Part shown: positions 8,542 to 16,229 of the stretch, piece after piece
Position numbering within the stretch: position 1 is the first letter of the stretch
How the letters are laid out: each line of letters begins with the position of its first letter
Virus record (IMG/VR): IMGVR_UViG_3300046001_008800
Coordinates: 1 to 20,754 of that record
Source: a virus
Strand: one strand, 5' to 3'
Length of the DNA: 20,754 bases
Translations under genes and position numbers: made by a program
The notes under the pieces: generated by a model
Database searches by the model: none
Told to the model about the DNA's origin: nothing
Seen by the model: the letters and a program-made list of their open reading frames with translations, nothing else

Positions 8542-9498
8542 ATGAAAAATAAAGATTTAATTTTAATTACATCATATACCCCTGATTCTATAAGAAAAAA
8601 TTTTCTATTAGATTCCTTAAAGTCTATAGATAAAAATAAATTTGATATTATGGTTTCTTCTCATAGTTCTATATCTGAAGAGGCTTTAGAATATTGTAAT
8701 TATTTTATTTATGATAAAAAAAATACTTTATTATTTGATTTGGAGTATAAATTATCTTATTGGTTTTTATGTAGTGCTTTTAAATTATATACTACCGAAT
8801 ATCAAGATTATAACCATATAATAGCTGCTGGTTCTCTTATTATTAATGGATTATCATCAGCTAGAAACTTTGGTTACAATAAAGTTCATTGGTATGATTA
8901 TGATACTATATTCTTAGATGATAGTGAACTTATTGAAAATTCAATACTATTAGATTCACATTCAATTATTTGGTATAGGCACCCAGATGTAGTAGCATTT
9001 TCAGGAATGTCTTTTAATTTAAACAAAATAGATCAAGATTGGTTTAACACATCTGATAGTATTTTTTATTCTTTTTTAAATATATCTACAGTAAATACTT
9101 TAGAAGAATTTAATCATTCATTAATAATAAAAAAAGATGATCATTACGAAAAAACCGTTTCTGATTTAAAGAAAAAAGCTAATATCGCTCTTCATGCCAA
9201 TAACGATACAGAGTGGGTTATAGTAGTTTGGGATGAATTAAATAATGAATTTATGTTGTTTAATTATAATAAAACAGGAAATAATAATAATATTTATGTT
9301 ATTATAAATAATTCTCGTATTGAAAATATGTTTAATAATCAAAAAGAAACATATATGATTAAATCTTTAGGAAAAATAGAAGATATCCAAACTATAAAAC
9401 TTATATTAAATGATAAAGTTATAAAAAATTATGATTTTAATATTATTAATAAAGAAGAATATATTTTAAAAAATAAAATAGAATATATAGTTAATTAA
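8542..9498 (+). CDS. Putative GT-A-like glycosyltransferase
   Basis: The 318-residue protein begins with a strand DLILITSYTPDSIRK, then FLLDSLKSIDKNKFDIMVSSHS, the pattern of a nucleotide-sugar-binding Rossmann-like half. A DxD candidate sits in HWYDYDTIFLDDSE (116-129), where a GT-A metal site belongs. I do not recognise the exact family, so the call is putative. After residue ~205 the chain becomes a low-complexity, Asn-rich beta region (WVIVVWDELNNEF, then TIKLILNDKVIKNYDF) that may be another copy of the beta-rich accessory module seen in neighbours, though this is the weakest of the set. The start directly abuts the preceding stop. Its location among glycosyltransferases and methyltransferases supports a sugar-transfer role. 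Confidence 0.55.
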   Translation: MKNKDLILITSYTPDSIRKNFLLDSLKSIDKNKFDIMVSSHSSISEEALEYCNYFIYDKKNTLLFDLEYKLSYWFLCSAFKLYTTEYQDYNHIIAAGSLIINGLSSARNFGYNKVHWYDYDTIFLDDSELIENSILLDSHSIIWYRHPDVVAFSGMSFNLNKIDQDWFNTSDSIFYSFLNISTVNTLEEFNHSLIIKKDDHYEKTVSDLKKKANIALHANNDTEWVIVVWDELNNEFMLFNYNKTGNNNNIYVIINNSRIENMFNNQKETYMIKSLGKIEDIQTIKLILNDKVIKNYDFNIINKEEYILKNKIEYIVN

Positions 9499-9507
9499 AA
9501 AATAATA

Positions 9508-10221
9508 ATGAATATAAAATTAAAAGAAATATTACTAAATTCAATTCAAGAATATAATAAATATCTTGAAAATAAGATAGAAAATTACGATTCCCATTCA
9601 GGATACTCTTTAAGGGTTAGACAAATGCATACTTTAGTAGAATGTTTATCTGAACATTTTAATTTTGATGAAATAAATTTAATTGAAACTGGAGTAAGTG
9701 GGCATTTAGATTATGGTTTATTTGGATTATTTTTTGCTCATGTTGTAGATCAGTATGGTGGTCAAATGCATTCTGTAGATTTAAATTGTGAATCTTGTTT
9801 AAGTAGTGAAACCATTTTCAGCTCAGAACTACCTAACTTAACATACAAAACATACTGTCAAGACTCAGTTGAGTTCTTAAAAAATCCACCTATTATCCCT
9901 AACATAATCCATTTAGATAGTTATGATTTTCAATTGTTTAATCCATTCCCCAGTGCTCTTCATGCTTGGAAAGAATTTAAAGCTATTGAACATTTGATGC
10001 CTAAAGGAAGTATTATAATAATAGATGATAATTGGAAACAAGACACAATCCTTCAGTGGATTCAAAATGGGGAAGAAACTTGGAATAAAATTATTTATCC
10101 TATGATTGGAAAAGGATCTCATTTATATCAAGAAGCATTAGAGGGAAATATCGAATGGGAATTAATAGGAAACCATTATGATTCTTGTGATAATATAAAA
10201 ATAGTTTTAAAGAAAAAATAA
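9508..10221 (+). CDS. Class I SAM-dependent methyltransferase
   Basis: The 237-residue single-domain protein has the elements of a Rossmann methyltransferase of the Methyltransf_24/cephalosporin-hydroxylase-like group: a SAM-loop strand INLIETGVSGHLDYG (56-70), an acidic end of strand 2 in HSVDLN (88-93), CQDSVEFL (117-124) where the adenine site is shaped, IIHLDSYDF (133-141) at strand 4 and IIIIDDN (169-175) at strand 5. The paired acids D137/D140 and D173/D174 resemble the metal-binding set of small-molecule and sugar O-methyltransferases in this group; this is inference. Four cysteines in the first half have no obvious pairing. The gene is 9 bases after its neighbour and 3 bases before the large glycosyltransferase fusion. 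Confidence 0.7.
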   Translation: MNIKLKEILLNSIQEYNKYLENKIENYDSHSGYSLRVRQMHTLVECLSEHFNFDEINLIETGVSGHLDYGLFGLFFAHVVDQYGGQMHSVDLNCESCLSSETIFSSELPNLTYKTYCQDSVEFLKNPPIIPNIIHLDSYDFQLFNPFPSALHAWKEFKAIEHLMPKGSIIIIDDNWKQDTILQWIQNGEETWNKIIYPMIGKGSHLYQEALEGNIEWELIGNHYDSCDNIKIVLKKK

Positions 10222-10224
10222 ACA

Positions 10225-12513
10225 ATGAATAAACCAAAGTTATACATTCATGGTTCTTATATAGGAAATACTGGTTACAACCAACATACTAGAGATTTCT
10301 TTAGAGAATTATCAAAGCATCTACAATTAAAAGTAAAAAATTTTACTGTAGGAAAAACATGGGATGGATATAATGAAACTCCTCACGATAAAGAACCTTA
10401 TATTAATGAGATTGACAAAAATATCTTATATGAACAAATACTTTGGAATGATAAGGGTGGAAGAGATAATTACAAAATTTATCCTAATTTATCTAAAGAA
10501 TTTATTCATGATTTAAATATAGTTTTATGTGAAACTAACCACCATTTATTTTATGATTCTTATAAGGGCCCAAAAATAGCATATAATGTTTGGGAGACAA
10601 CAAAACAACCAGAAAACTTTTTTAATAAGTTAAAAGAATTTGATGAGTTATGGGTTCCATCGAAATGGCAACGTGATGTAACTATTGCTCAAGGTTATGA
10701 TCCTGATAAAATTAAAGTAGTTCCTGAAGGTGTAGATATTAATACATTTTATCCTAAAGAAGAAACCCATGAATTAACATCTGATGGACGTTTTAAATTC
10801 TTTTTAGCAGGTAGATGGGATTATAGGAAATCAACTAAAGAAATTATTGAAACATTCCTTAAAACATTTAATAAATACGAACCTGTTGATTTAATAATTT
10901 CTATTGATAATCCATTTTCAGGAGATAATTTAGAAACAACAGAAAATAGATTAAAACATTATGGGTTAGAAGATGAACGAATTAAAATAGTTCACTTTCC
11001 TAATAGAGAGGATTATATTAAATTATTAAGATCTAGTAATGTATTTTTATCTTGTGCTAGATCAGAAGGGTGGAATTTACCTTTAATCGAAGCAATGGCT
11101 TGTGGAACACCCTCAATTTATTCAAACTGTTCAGGCCAATTAGAATTTGCTGAAGGTAAAGGTATTCCTGTAAATATTATTGGTGAAAAATCAGCAAATG
11201 ATTCGTCATATAATCATTTTAATGGATATGATGGAAACTATTATGAACCTGATTTTAAAGATTTAGGTAAAAAAATGCGGGAAGTTGTTAATCATTATTC
11301 AAAATATAAACAACTTGCTTTAAAAGAATCTGAAGAAATTTGTAATGATTTTAATTGGGAAAAAATAGGTGAAATTGGATATAAAACTATAATGGAATTT
11401 TATGATAAAATGAATTCTGAAGAATATAAAAATCAAATCCCCCAAAATGAAATTAAAGTAAGTTATTTAGAAGGACCTAAAGTTGAAATTATTGGCGATA
11501 AAGATGAAGAATATTTTGTTGAATTTTTAGATGAAAATGGAAAATTAATTCATAGTGATAATATTAGTAATAATATGTGGACTTCGTGTTCTAGAAAGTA
11601 TTATACTAAATGGAAAATTAAAGTTAATGGAGTTATTATTGATGAATTTGACCTTACTAATAGACGTGTATTAATTGGTTTAGAATCAAAATCTATTGGT
11701 GATACTATTGCTTGGACTCCTTATGCTGTAGAATTTGCTAAAAAACACAATTGTAAAGTAATTTTAAGCACGTTCCATAATGAATGGTTTAAAGGATTAG
11801 ATGCCTATAAAGACATTGAATTTATTGAACCTGGACAATTAACAGAATGTTATGCTATATATAAAATAGGATGGTTTAGGGGAGAATCAGGAAAATGGGA
11901 TAAACTTGATATGTATCCTAATTATCCTCAAACACAACCTTTACAAAAAACAGCATCTGATATTTTAGGTTTAGAATTTAAAGAATTAAACCATGGGATA
12001 AATTTTAAACCAAAACCTAAATCAACAAAAACAGATTATATAGTTATAGCTCCCGAATCAACAACAGGTTGTAAAGAATGGCCTTATGATAGTTGGGTAG
12101 CATTATCTAAAATGTTACGTGAATTAGGTTATACTGTAGTTACTCTTACAATTAAACCATATAATATAAAAGGCAATTTAAATATTCATGGAAAAACGTT
12201 GAATGAGTCTATGGACATTTTATATAACGCAAAATTTTTAATAGGATTAAGTTCAGGCTTATCTTGGATAAATTGGGCTTTAGGAAAACAAACAGTAATG
12301 ATAAGTGGTTTTTCTTCAAAAGATCATGAATTTCAATCTAATAATATAAGAATTCAAAATGAACATGCTTGTAATTCATGTTGGGGAAATACTAATTTTA
12401 CTTTTGATCCTGGAGATTGGGATTGGTGTCCTATTTGGAAAGGAACAGATAAACAACACATTTGTGAAAAATCCATTTCATCATTAAACGTATTTAATTT
12501 ATTACCTTTTTAA
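10225..12513 (+). CDS. Fusion of GT4 glycosyltransferase and TibC/Aah-like autotransporter O-heptosyltransferase
   Basis: The 762-residue protein has two complete glycosyltransferase halves. Residues 1-~405 are a GT4 (GT-B) enzyme: ELWVPSKWQRD (141-151), VVPEGVD (165-171), FLAGRWDYRKS (203-213) and the donor-site SEGWNLPLIEAMACGTP (280-296), with the catalytic-type E281 and E289. Residues ~418-480 are a small beta domain. Residues ~481-762 match the bacterial autotransporter heptosyltransferase family as I recall it: GDTIAWTPY (492-500), PLQKTASDILGL (572-583), STTGCKEW (612-619), SSGLSWINWA (676-685), ISGFSS (693-698), and four cysteines C716, C719, C735 and C747 in the arrangement of the family's iron-binding finger. 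Characterised members O-heptosylate serines of autotransporter passenger domains from ADP-heptose. The acceptor here is unknown. It ends the island, 24 bases before a virion gene. Confidence 0.88.
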   Translation: MNKPKLYIHGSYIGNTGYNQHTRDFFRELSKHLQLKVKNFTVGKTWDGYNETPHDKEPYINEIDKNILYEQILWNDKGGRDNYKIYPNLSKEFIHDLNIVLCETNHHLFYDSYKGPKIAYNVWETTKQPENFFNKLKEFDELWVPSKWQRDVTIAQGYDPDKIKVVPEGVDINTFYPKEETHELTSDGRFKFFLAGRWDYRKSTKEIIETFLKTFNKYEPVDLIISIDNPFSGDNLETTENRLKHYGLEDERIKIVHFPNREDYIKLLRSSNVFLSCARSEGWNLPLIEAMACGTPSIYSNCSGQLEFAEGKGIPVNIIGEKSANDSSYNHFNGYDGNYYEPDFKDLGKKMREVVNHYSKYKQLALKESEEICNDFNWEKIGEIGYKTIMEFYDKMNSEEYKNQIPQNEIKVSYLEGPKVEIIGDKDEEYFVEFLDENGKLIHSDNISNNMWTSCSRKYYTKWKIKVNGVIIDEFDLTNRRVLIGLESKSIGDTIAWTPYAVEFAKKHNCKVILSTFHNEWFKGLDAYKDIEFIEPGQLTECYAIYKIGWFRGESGKWDKLDMYPNYPQTQPLQKTASDILGLEFKELNHGINFKPKPKSTKTDYIVIAPESTTGCKEWPYDSWVALSKMLRELGYTVVTLTIKPYNIKGNLNIHGKTLNESMDILYNAKFLIGLSSGLSWINWALGKQTVMISGFSSKDHEFQSNNIRIQNEHACNSCWGNTNFTFDPGDWDWCPIWKGTDKQHICEKSISSLNVFNLLPF

Positions 12514-12520
12514 AAACAAT

Positions 12521-12531
12521 AATATTTATTA
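12521..12531 (+). promoter_or_regulatory. Probable phage late promoter element, copy 1
   Basis: AATATTTATTA lies six bases before the ATG of the first virion gene. It is the first of six near-identical 11-mers placed just upstream of tail genes, and it marks the boundary between the glycan island and the tail module. The very short distance to the ATG would leave a nearly leaderless transcript. Confidence 0.5.
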
Positions 12532-12537
12532 ATAAAC

Positions 12538-13179
12538 ATGGCAACTTTAAATCCATCAAACGTAATAAACGGCAATACTATAGAAGCATCCGATATAGCA
12601 CAATTATATAAAGCTTTTGGCACAGGTTCAGGTGCTGATATTACTGGACTAAGTATGACAGGTAGTATAACTAATGCTAATGTGGCTACATCAGCAACAT
12701 CAGCTTCTAATATTACTACAGCAGTTACTGGTGGTGGCACTCATTATTTAACATTTGTTGATCAAGCTGGAACTCGTCCTCCAAAAGTTGCTTCGCTTTT
12801 AGAATATAATGCTGCTACTAATAATTTAACAGTTACGGCTTCTTTTGCTACTACGGCTTCATTTGCTTTAAATTCCAGTGTTACGCAAGTTAATACTCAA
12901 TATTATGATAATGGAGTAAACACTGTTCCCGCTGATTTTAAATTTGTAGCTGGTAAAATAGCTATGACTAGTGGAGCTGCTACAAGTAGTATATTTACTA
13001 ATTTAATTGGTAAAGTAATAGGTAATACAGTATGGATTAATGCTTCTTATCCCGAAGCATTCACAACAACCCCCGGTCAATCTCTTCTTAAAGTTAACGT
13101 ATCTGCCAGTGGACAAGTATTAATTAGTGGTGCCCCTTCAGATACAGGAACAGTTATATTTACAGGAATATATATTTAA
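12538..13179 (+). CDS. Ser/Thr/Ala-rich virion structural protein, possibly a fibre or head/tail decoration
   Basis: The 213-residue protein is rich in Ser, Thr, Ala, Asn and Gly. It starts MATLNPSNVINGNTIEASDI, a style common at the N-terminus of phage fibre-like proteins. It has short alternating strings, TSATSASN (51-58) and TASFATTASFA (100-110), which are common linkers in virion proteins of this phage type. The C-terminal ~90 residues are predicted all-beta (IGNTVWINASYPEAF, then SGQVLISGAP and GTVIFTGIYI) and may form a trimeric knob. No enzymatic motif is visible. Its own late-promoter-like motif lies just upstream. It follows the heptosyltransferase fusion gene directly and is the best local candidate for an O-glycosylated acceptor, since it has many exposed-looking Ser/Thr; this is inference. 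Confidence 0.6.
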   Translation: MATLNPSNVINGNTIEASDIAQLYKAFGTGSGADITGLSMTGSITNANVATSATSASNITTAVTGGGTHYLTFVDQAGTRPPKVASLLEYNAATNNLTVTASFATTASFALNSSVTQVNTQYYDNGVNTVPADFKFVAGKIAMTSGAATSSIFTNLIGKVIGNTVWINASYPEAFTTTPGQSLLKVNVSASGQVLISGAPSDTGTVIFTGIYI

Positions 13180-13189
13180 TAAATAATAA

Positions 13190-13441
13190 ATGACAACACA
13201 AGTTTTAACCCCCGAAGAACTACAAAAAGTTCAAAGTTTACAGTCTAAAAGAGATCAATTAACTATTGATTTTGGTTATATTGAATATCAAATTCAAGAA
13301 TTAGAACTAAAAAAAGAATCTCTTATTGAGTCCTTACTTCAATTAAAAAACGAAGAAATCCAAATTGGTAAAGAAATTTCCGAAAAATATGGAGAAGGAA
13401 AAATCAATATCACAAAAGGAGAATTCACCAGTTTTAATTAA
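13190..13441 (+). CDS. Small coiled-coil protein of unknown function
   Basis: The 83-residue protein is mostly one long amphipathic helix: residues ~8-65 carry regular hydrophobic spacing (LQKVQSLQSKRDQL, YQIQELELKKESLIESLLQL), with a kink around FGYIEY at 29-34 that suggests a helical hairpin. The last ~15 residues (KINITKGEFTSFN) are non-helical. It starts 10 bases after the preceding stop with no promoter-like motif of its own, so it is probably co-transcribed with the fibre-like gene. No signal peptide or membrane segment is present. It could be a small virion component or an assembly factor; nothing in the sequence decides between these. Confidence 0.65.
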   Translation: MTTQVLTPEELQKVQSLQSKRDQLTIDFGYIEYQIQELELKKESLIESLLQLKNEEIQIGKEISEKYGEGKINITKGEFTSFN

Positions 13442-13457
13442 TTTTGACTTTTTCTAT

Positions 13458-13468
13458 AATATTTATTA
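13458..13468 (+). promoter_or_regulatory. Probable phage late promoter element, copy 2
   Basis: AATATTTATTA is identical to copy 1 and lies in the 56-base gap before the sheath gene, 29 bases upstream of its ATG. The rest of the gap is A/T-rich with no hairpin. Confidence 0.55.
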
Positions 13469-13497
13469 TGGAATAAAATCAATATATTTTTAGAAAC

Positions 13498-15609
13498 ATG
13501 GCAAACACATTAATATCACCTGGCGTACTCTCAATTGAAAACGATCAGTCCTTTATTACGCAACAACCCGTAACAGTAGGTGCTGCGATTATTGGTCCAA
13601 CAGTTAAAGGTCCTGTAGAAGTTCCAACAATTTGTACCTCGTACACTGATTACCAAAATAAATTTGGTACTACTTTTGTAAGTGGTAGTCAACAGTATTC
13701 ATATTTTACTTCTATTGCTGCCTATAATTATTTCTTAAATGGTGGAGAAACTTTATTAGTAGCTAGAGTAGTAAGTGGAACTTTTTCTGAAGCAAACTCA
13801 ACTCCTATTACTAATGGAGAATTAGCAACAACTGCTTCGGCTACTCTTGGTATAACTCCATTCTCAGCAAGTTTTGCTGCTGTTGGTTCTAGTTCATTTA
13901 GCGTGAATGGTATTGCTTTTAACTTTACAGGAGGAGCATTTGCTAACACCGCAGCACAGATTAATATTAATGCTTCTGGATTTACAACTCCAACAACATT
14001 TGCGGCTGGAGTAGTAACTGCTTTAAATTTTAGTTCTTCAGTATCTCCTTATAATACAAGTGCTTCATTACTTCACCTTACAGCATCTAGTACAGTTGCT
14101 ACTTTAAATTTATTTACTACAGCATCACAAATAGGAACTGTATTTTCAGCTGATACATTAAATGCCTATACAGTTGTGTCGGCAAGTGTTACTACTAACT
14201 TTAGTGGTGCTACAAACGAAGAAGCTTTAGTATTAAAAACTATTTCTGAAGGAACTATTATGAATAGTTCTAGCTCATTAGATGTTAGTGGTTCATTAGC
14301 ATCTGGTTCAGAAGATAATATTAGATTCCAAATCGCAAACAGTGATACTGCTGCTGGAACATTTAGTTTAATTATTCGTCAAGGTAATGATAATACAAAT
14401 GAACAAATTGTATTAGAAACTTGGACTAACTTATCAATGGATCCTACAGCTCCAAACTATGTAGCTAGAGTAATTGGTGATCAAGTTAAAGTATATAGTT
14501 CTGTAGATGGTCCACAAATTAACGTTACTGGTGATTATCCTAATGCCTCTAGATATGTTTATGTGTCTAGCGTAGCAACACCAACACCTCTTTATTTTGA
14601 TAATAATGGTATAGCTAAATCTCAATTTACCGGTTCTATTCCTACAAATAAAAACGGTTCATTTACCGGAGCTAATGGTAATTTATTTGGAGCAGGAGCT
14701 AAATTTAATAATGCTATTATTAATAGTGTTACTAACACTCAAGGTTTAACAGGTAGTGATTATAATACTATGATCGATTTATTAGCTAACCAAGATGATT
14801 ATAGATTTAATGTATTAATTACTCCTGGATTATTTGCTAACCAAGCAAACATAGGTACTTCTCAAGTAACTACTATTATTAACAACACAATGAATCGTGG
14901 TGATAATATTTATATTACTGATTTAGTGCCTTTTGGTTCAACTGTTAGTGATGCCACATCAGCCGCAAATTCGAAAAACACTTCATATGCTGCCTCGTAT
15001 TGGCCTTGGGTTCAAGTAGTTGATCCTAACACAGCCCAATTAGTATGGGTGCCTGCCTCAACGTTAGTAGCCGGTGTATACGCGTATAATGACAACGTAA
15101 GTGAACCTTGGTTCGCTCCGGCCGGTATTAACAGAGGTGGTTTATCTACGGTAGTAAGAGCTGAAAAGAAATTAACTCAAGCACAACGTGATACTTTATA
15201 TATAAACAAAGTTAACCCAATTGCTACTTTTCCTGGAACAGGAGTTGTAGTTTACGGACAGAAAACATTACAAACTAAAGCAAGTGCTTTGGATCGTGTA
15301 AACGTTCGTCGTTTATTGATTTCTCTTAAATCATACATCGGTCAAGTTGCTAATAACTTAGTATTCGAACAAAATACTATAGCTACACGAAATGCTTTCT
15401 TAGCTCAAGTTAACCCATTCATGGAATCAGTTCAACAACGTCAAGGTTTGTATGCTTTTAAAGTAGTAATGGACTCAAGCAACAATACTCCAGATGTAAT
15501 CGATAGAAACCAATTAGTAGGACAAATTTACTTACAACCGACTAAGACTGCTGAATTCATTTACTTGAACTTCAACATCTTACCAACAGGAGTATCTTTC
15601 CCAGCATAA
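13498..15609 (+). CDS. Contractile tail sheath protein (T4 gp18-like)
   Basis: The 703-residue protein has the standard sheath N-terminus, ISPGVLSIENDQSF, then VGAAIIGPTVKGPVEVP and YTDYQNKFG, used to link neighbouring subunits. The conserved C-terminal domain is equally clear: ARNAFLAQVNPFMESVQQRQGLYAFKVV and the last strand with NFNILPTGVSF. The sheath polymerises around the tube and contracts to drive it through the cell envelope. Length is slightly above that of T4 gp18 (659). The extra seems to be a Ser/Thr/Ala-rich insertion at ~108-236, between LLVARVVSGTF and ALVLKTISEGT, segments that normally lie closer together. The gene has its own late-promoter-like motif and is followed by the tube gene, the usual order in myophages. 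Confidence 0.95.
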   Translation: MANTLISPGVLSIENDQSFITQQPVTVGAAIIGPTVKGPVEVPTICTSYTDYQNKFGTTFVSGSQQYSYFTSIAAYNYFLNGGETLLVARVVSGTFSEANSTPITNGELATTASATLGITPFSASFAAVGSSSFSVNGIAFNFTGGAFANTAAQININASGFTTPTTFAAGVVTALNFSSSVSPYNTSASLLHLTASSTVATLNLFTTASQIGTVFSADTLNAYTVVSASVTTNFSGATNEEALVLKTISEGTIMNSSSSLDVSGSLASGSEDNIRFQIANSDTAAGTFSLIIRQGNDNTNEQIVLETWTNLSMDPTAPNYVARVIGDQVKVYSSVDGPQINVTGDYPNASRYVYVSSVATPTPLYFDNNGIAKSQFTGSIPTNKNGSFTGANGNLFGAGAKFNNAIINSVTNTQGLTGSDYNTMIDLLANQDDYRFNVLITPGLFANQANIGTSQVTTIINNTMNRGDNIYITDLVPFGSTVSDATSAANSKNTSYAASYWPWVQVVDPNTAQLVWVPASTLVAGVYAYNDNVSEPWFAPAGINRGGLSTVVRAEKKLTQAQRDTLYINKVNPIATFPGTGVVVYGQKTLQTKASALDRVNVRRLLISLKSYIGQVANNLVFEQNTIATRNAFLAQVNPFMESVQQRQGLYAFKVVMDSSNNTPDVIDRNQLVGQIYLQPTKTAEFIYLNFNILPTGVSFPA

Positions 15610-15623
15610 TTTTTTAAAAACGG

Positions 15624-15634
15624 AATATTTATAA
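15624..15634 (+). promoter_or_regulatory. Probable phage late promoter element, copy 3
   Basis: AATATTTATAA lies in the 48-base gap between sheath and tube genes, 23 bases before the tube ATG. The downstream stretch is A-rich (ACAAAACAAAAATAAAA), typical of the leaders in this genome. Confidence 0.55.
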
Positions 15635-15657
15635 CAAAACAAAAATAAAATAATAAC

Positions 15658-16146
15658 ATGGCAATCTTAGATCCAAACGAAATATTTTTTACCGCCTTTG
15701 AACCCAAACAGGCAAATCGATTCATTATGTATGTAGATGGTATTCCATCATATGTTATTAAAGCAATCTCAGCTGTAACTCTTGAACAAGGTGAAGTGGT
15801 TCTTAACCATATCAACGTTTACTCAAAAGTAAAAGGCAAAACTAAATGGAGCGACTTAACCATGACATTGTTTGATCCTATCACACCTTCAGGTGCTCAG
15901 GCAACTATGGAATGGGTTCGTTTACACCATGAATCAGTAACTGGCCGTGATGGATATAGTGATTTCTATAAGAAAGATTTAACTATTGATATTTTAGGTC
16001 CTGTAGGCGATATTGTTTCAGAATGGATTATTAAAGGTGCGTTTATTAAAGGTGCTAACTTTGGTGAATATAACTGGGATACTGAAAACGCTGCTATTAA
16101 CTTATCATTAACAATTGGTATGGATTATTGTGTATTGAATTTCTAA
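15658..16146 (+). CDS. Tail tube protein (T4 gp19-like)
   Basis: At 162 residues this matches T4 gp19 (163) in length. It begins with FTAFEPKQANRFIMYVDGIPSYVIKA, the first strands of the tube fold, and has the typical KWSDLTMTLFDPITPSG and the C-terminal IKGAFIKGANFGEYNWDTEN followed by LSLTIGMDYCVLNF. Hexameric rings of this protein stack to form the inner tube inside the sheath. It carries its own promoter-like motif and is directly followed by an intrinsic terminator, which suits very high expression of a single major protein. Its position after the sheath and before the tape-measure chaperones is standard. Confidence 0.95.
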   Translation: MAILDPNEIFFTAFEPKQANRFIMYVDGIPSYVIKAISAVTLEQGEVVLNHINVYSKVKGKTKWSDLTMTLFDPITPSGAQATMEWVRLHHESVTGRDGYSDFYKKDLTIDILGPVGDIVSEWIIKGAFIKGANFGEYNWDTENAAINLSLTIGMDYCVLNF

Positions 16147-16171
16147 TAAAAAGTAAAACAATAATTAAAGA

Positions 16172-16203
16172 AAGCTCGCATTTTTTGCGAGCTTCTTTTT
16201 TTT
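16172..16203 (+). terminator. Rho-independent terminator after the tail tube gene
   Basis: A perfect 9-bp stem, AAGCTCGCA (16172-16180) paired with TGCGAGCTT (16186-16194), encloses a loop of five T and is followed by C and then eight T. It lies 26 bases after the tube stop codon and just before the next promoter-like motif. It is one of the few G/C-rich spots in the window. Confidence 0.92.
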
Positions 16204-16206
16204 ACT

Positions 16207-16217
16207 AATATTTATAA
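16207..16217 (+). promoter_or_regulatory. Probable phage late promoter element, copy 4
   Basis: AATATTTATAA begins four bases after the T-run of the terminator and lies 12 bases before the chaperone ATG. The order terminator, motif, start codon strongly suggests that the motif restarts transcription here. Confidence 0.6.
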
Positions 16218-16229
16218 CAAAATAAGTTT

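Noticed and set aside
12510-12740. Open frame of 76 codons on the minus strand, and similar ones at 968-1156, 9913-10122, 13728-13949, 14434-14625, 15561-15815 and 18849-19211
   Set aside because: All lie opposite well-supported + strand genes, have no recognisable domains, and show the odd composition of antisense shadows. Every real gene here is on the + strand.
14905-14914. AATATTTATA inside the sheath gene
   Set aside because: It encodes Asn-Ile-Tyr-Ile in frame and no gene starts nearby. It is a reminder that the motif can occur by chance at this base composition.
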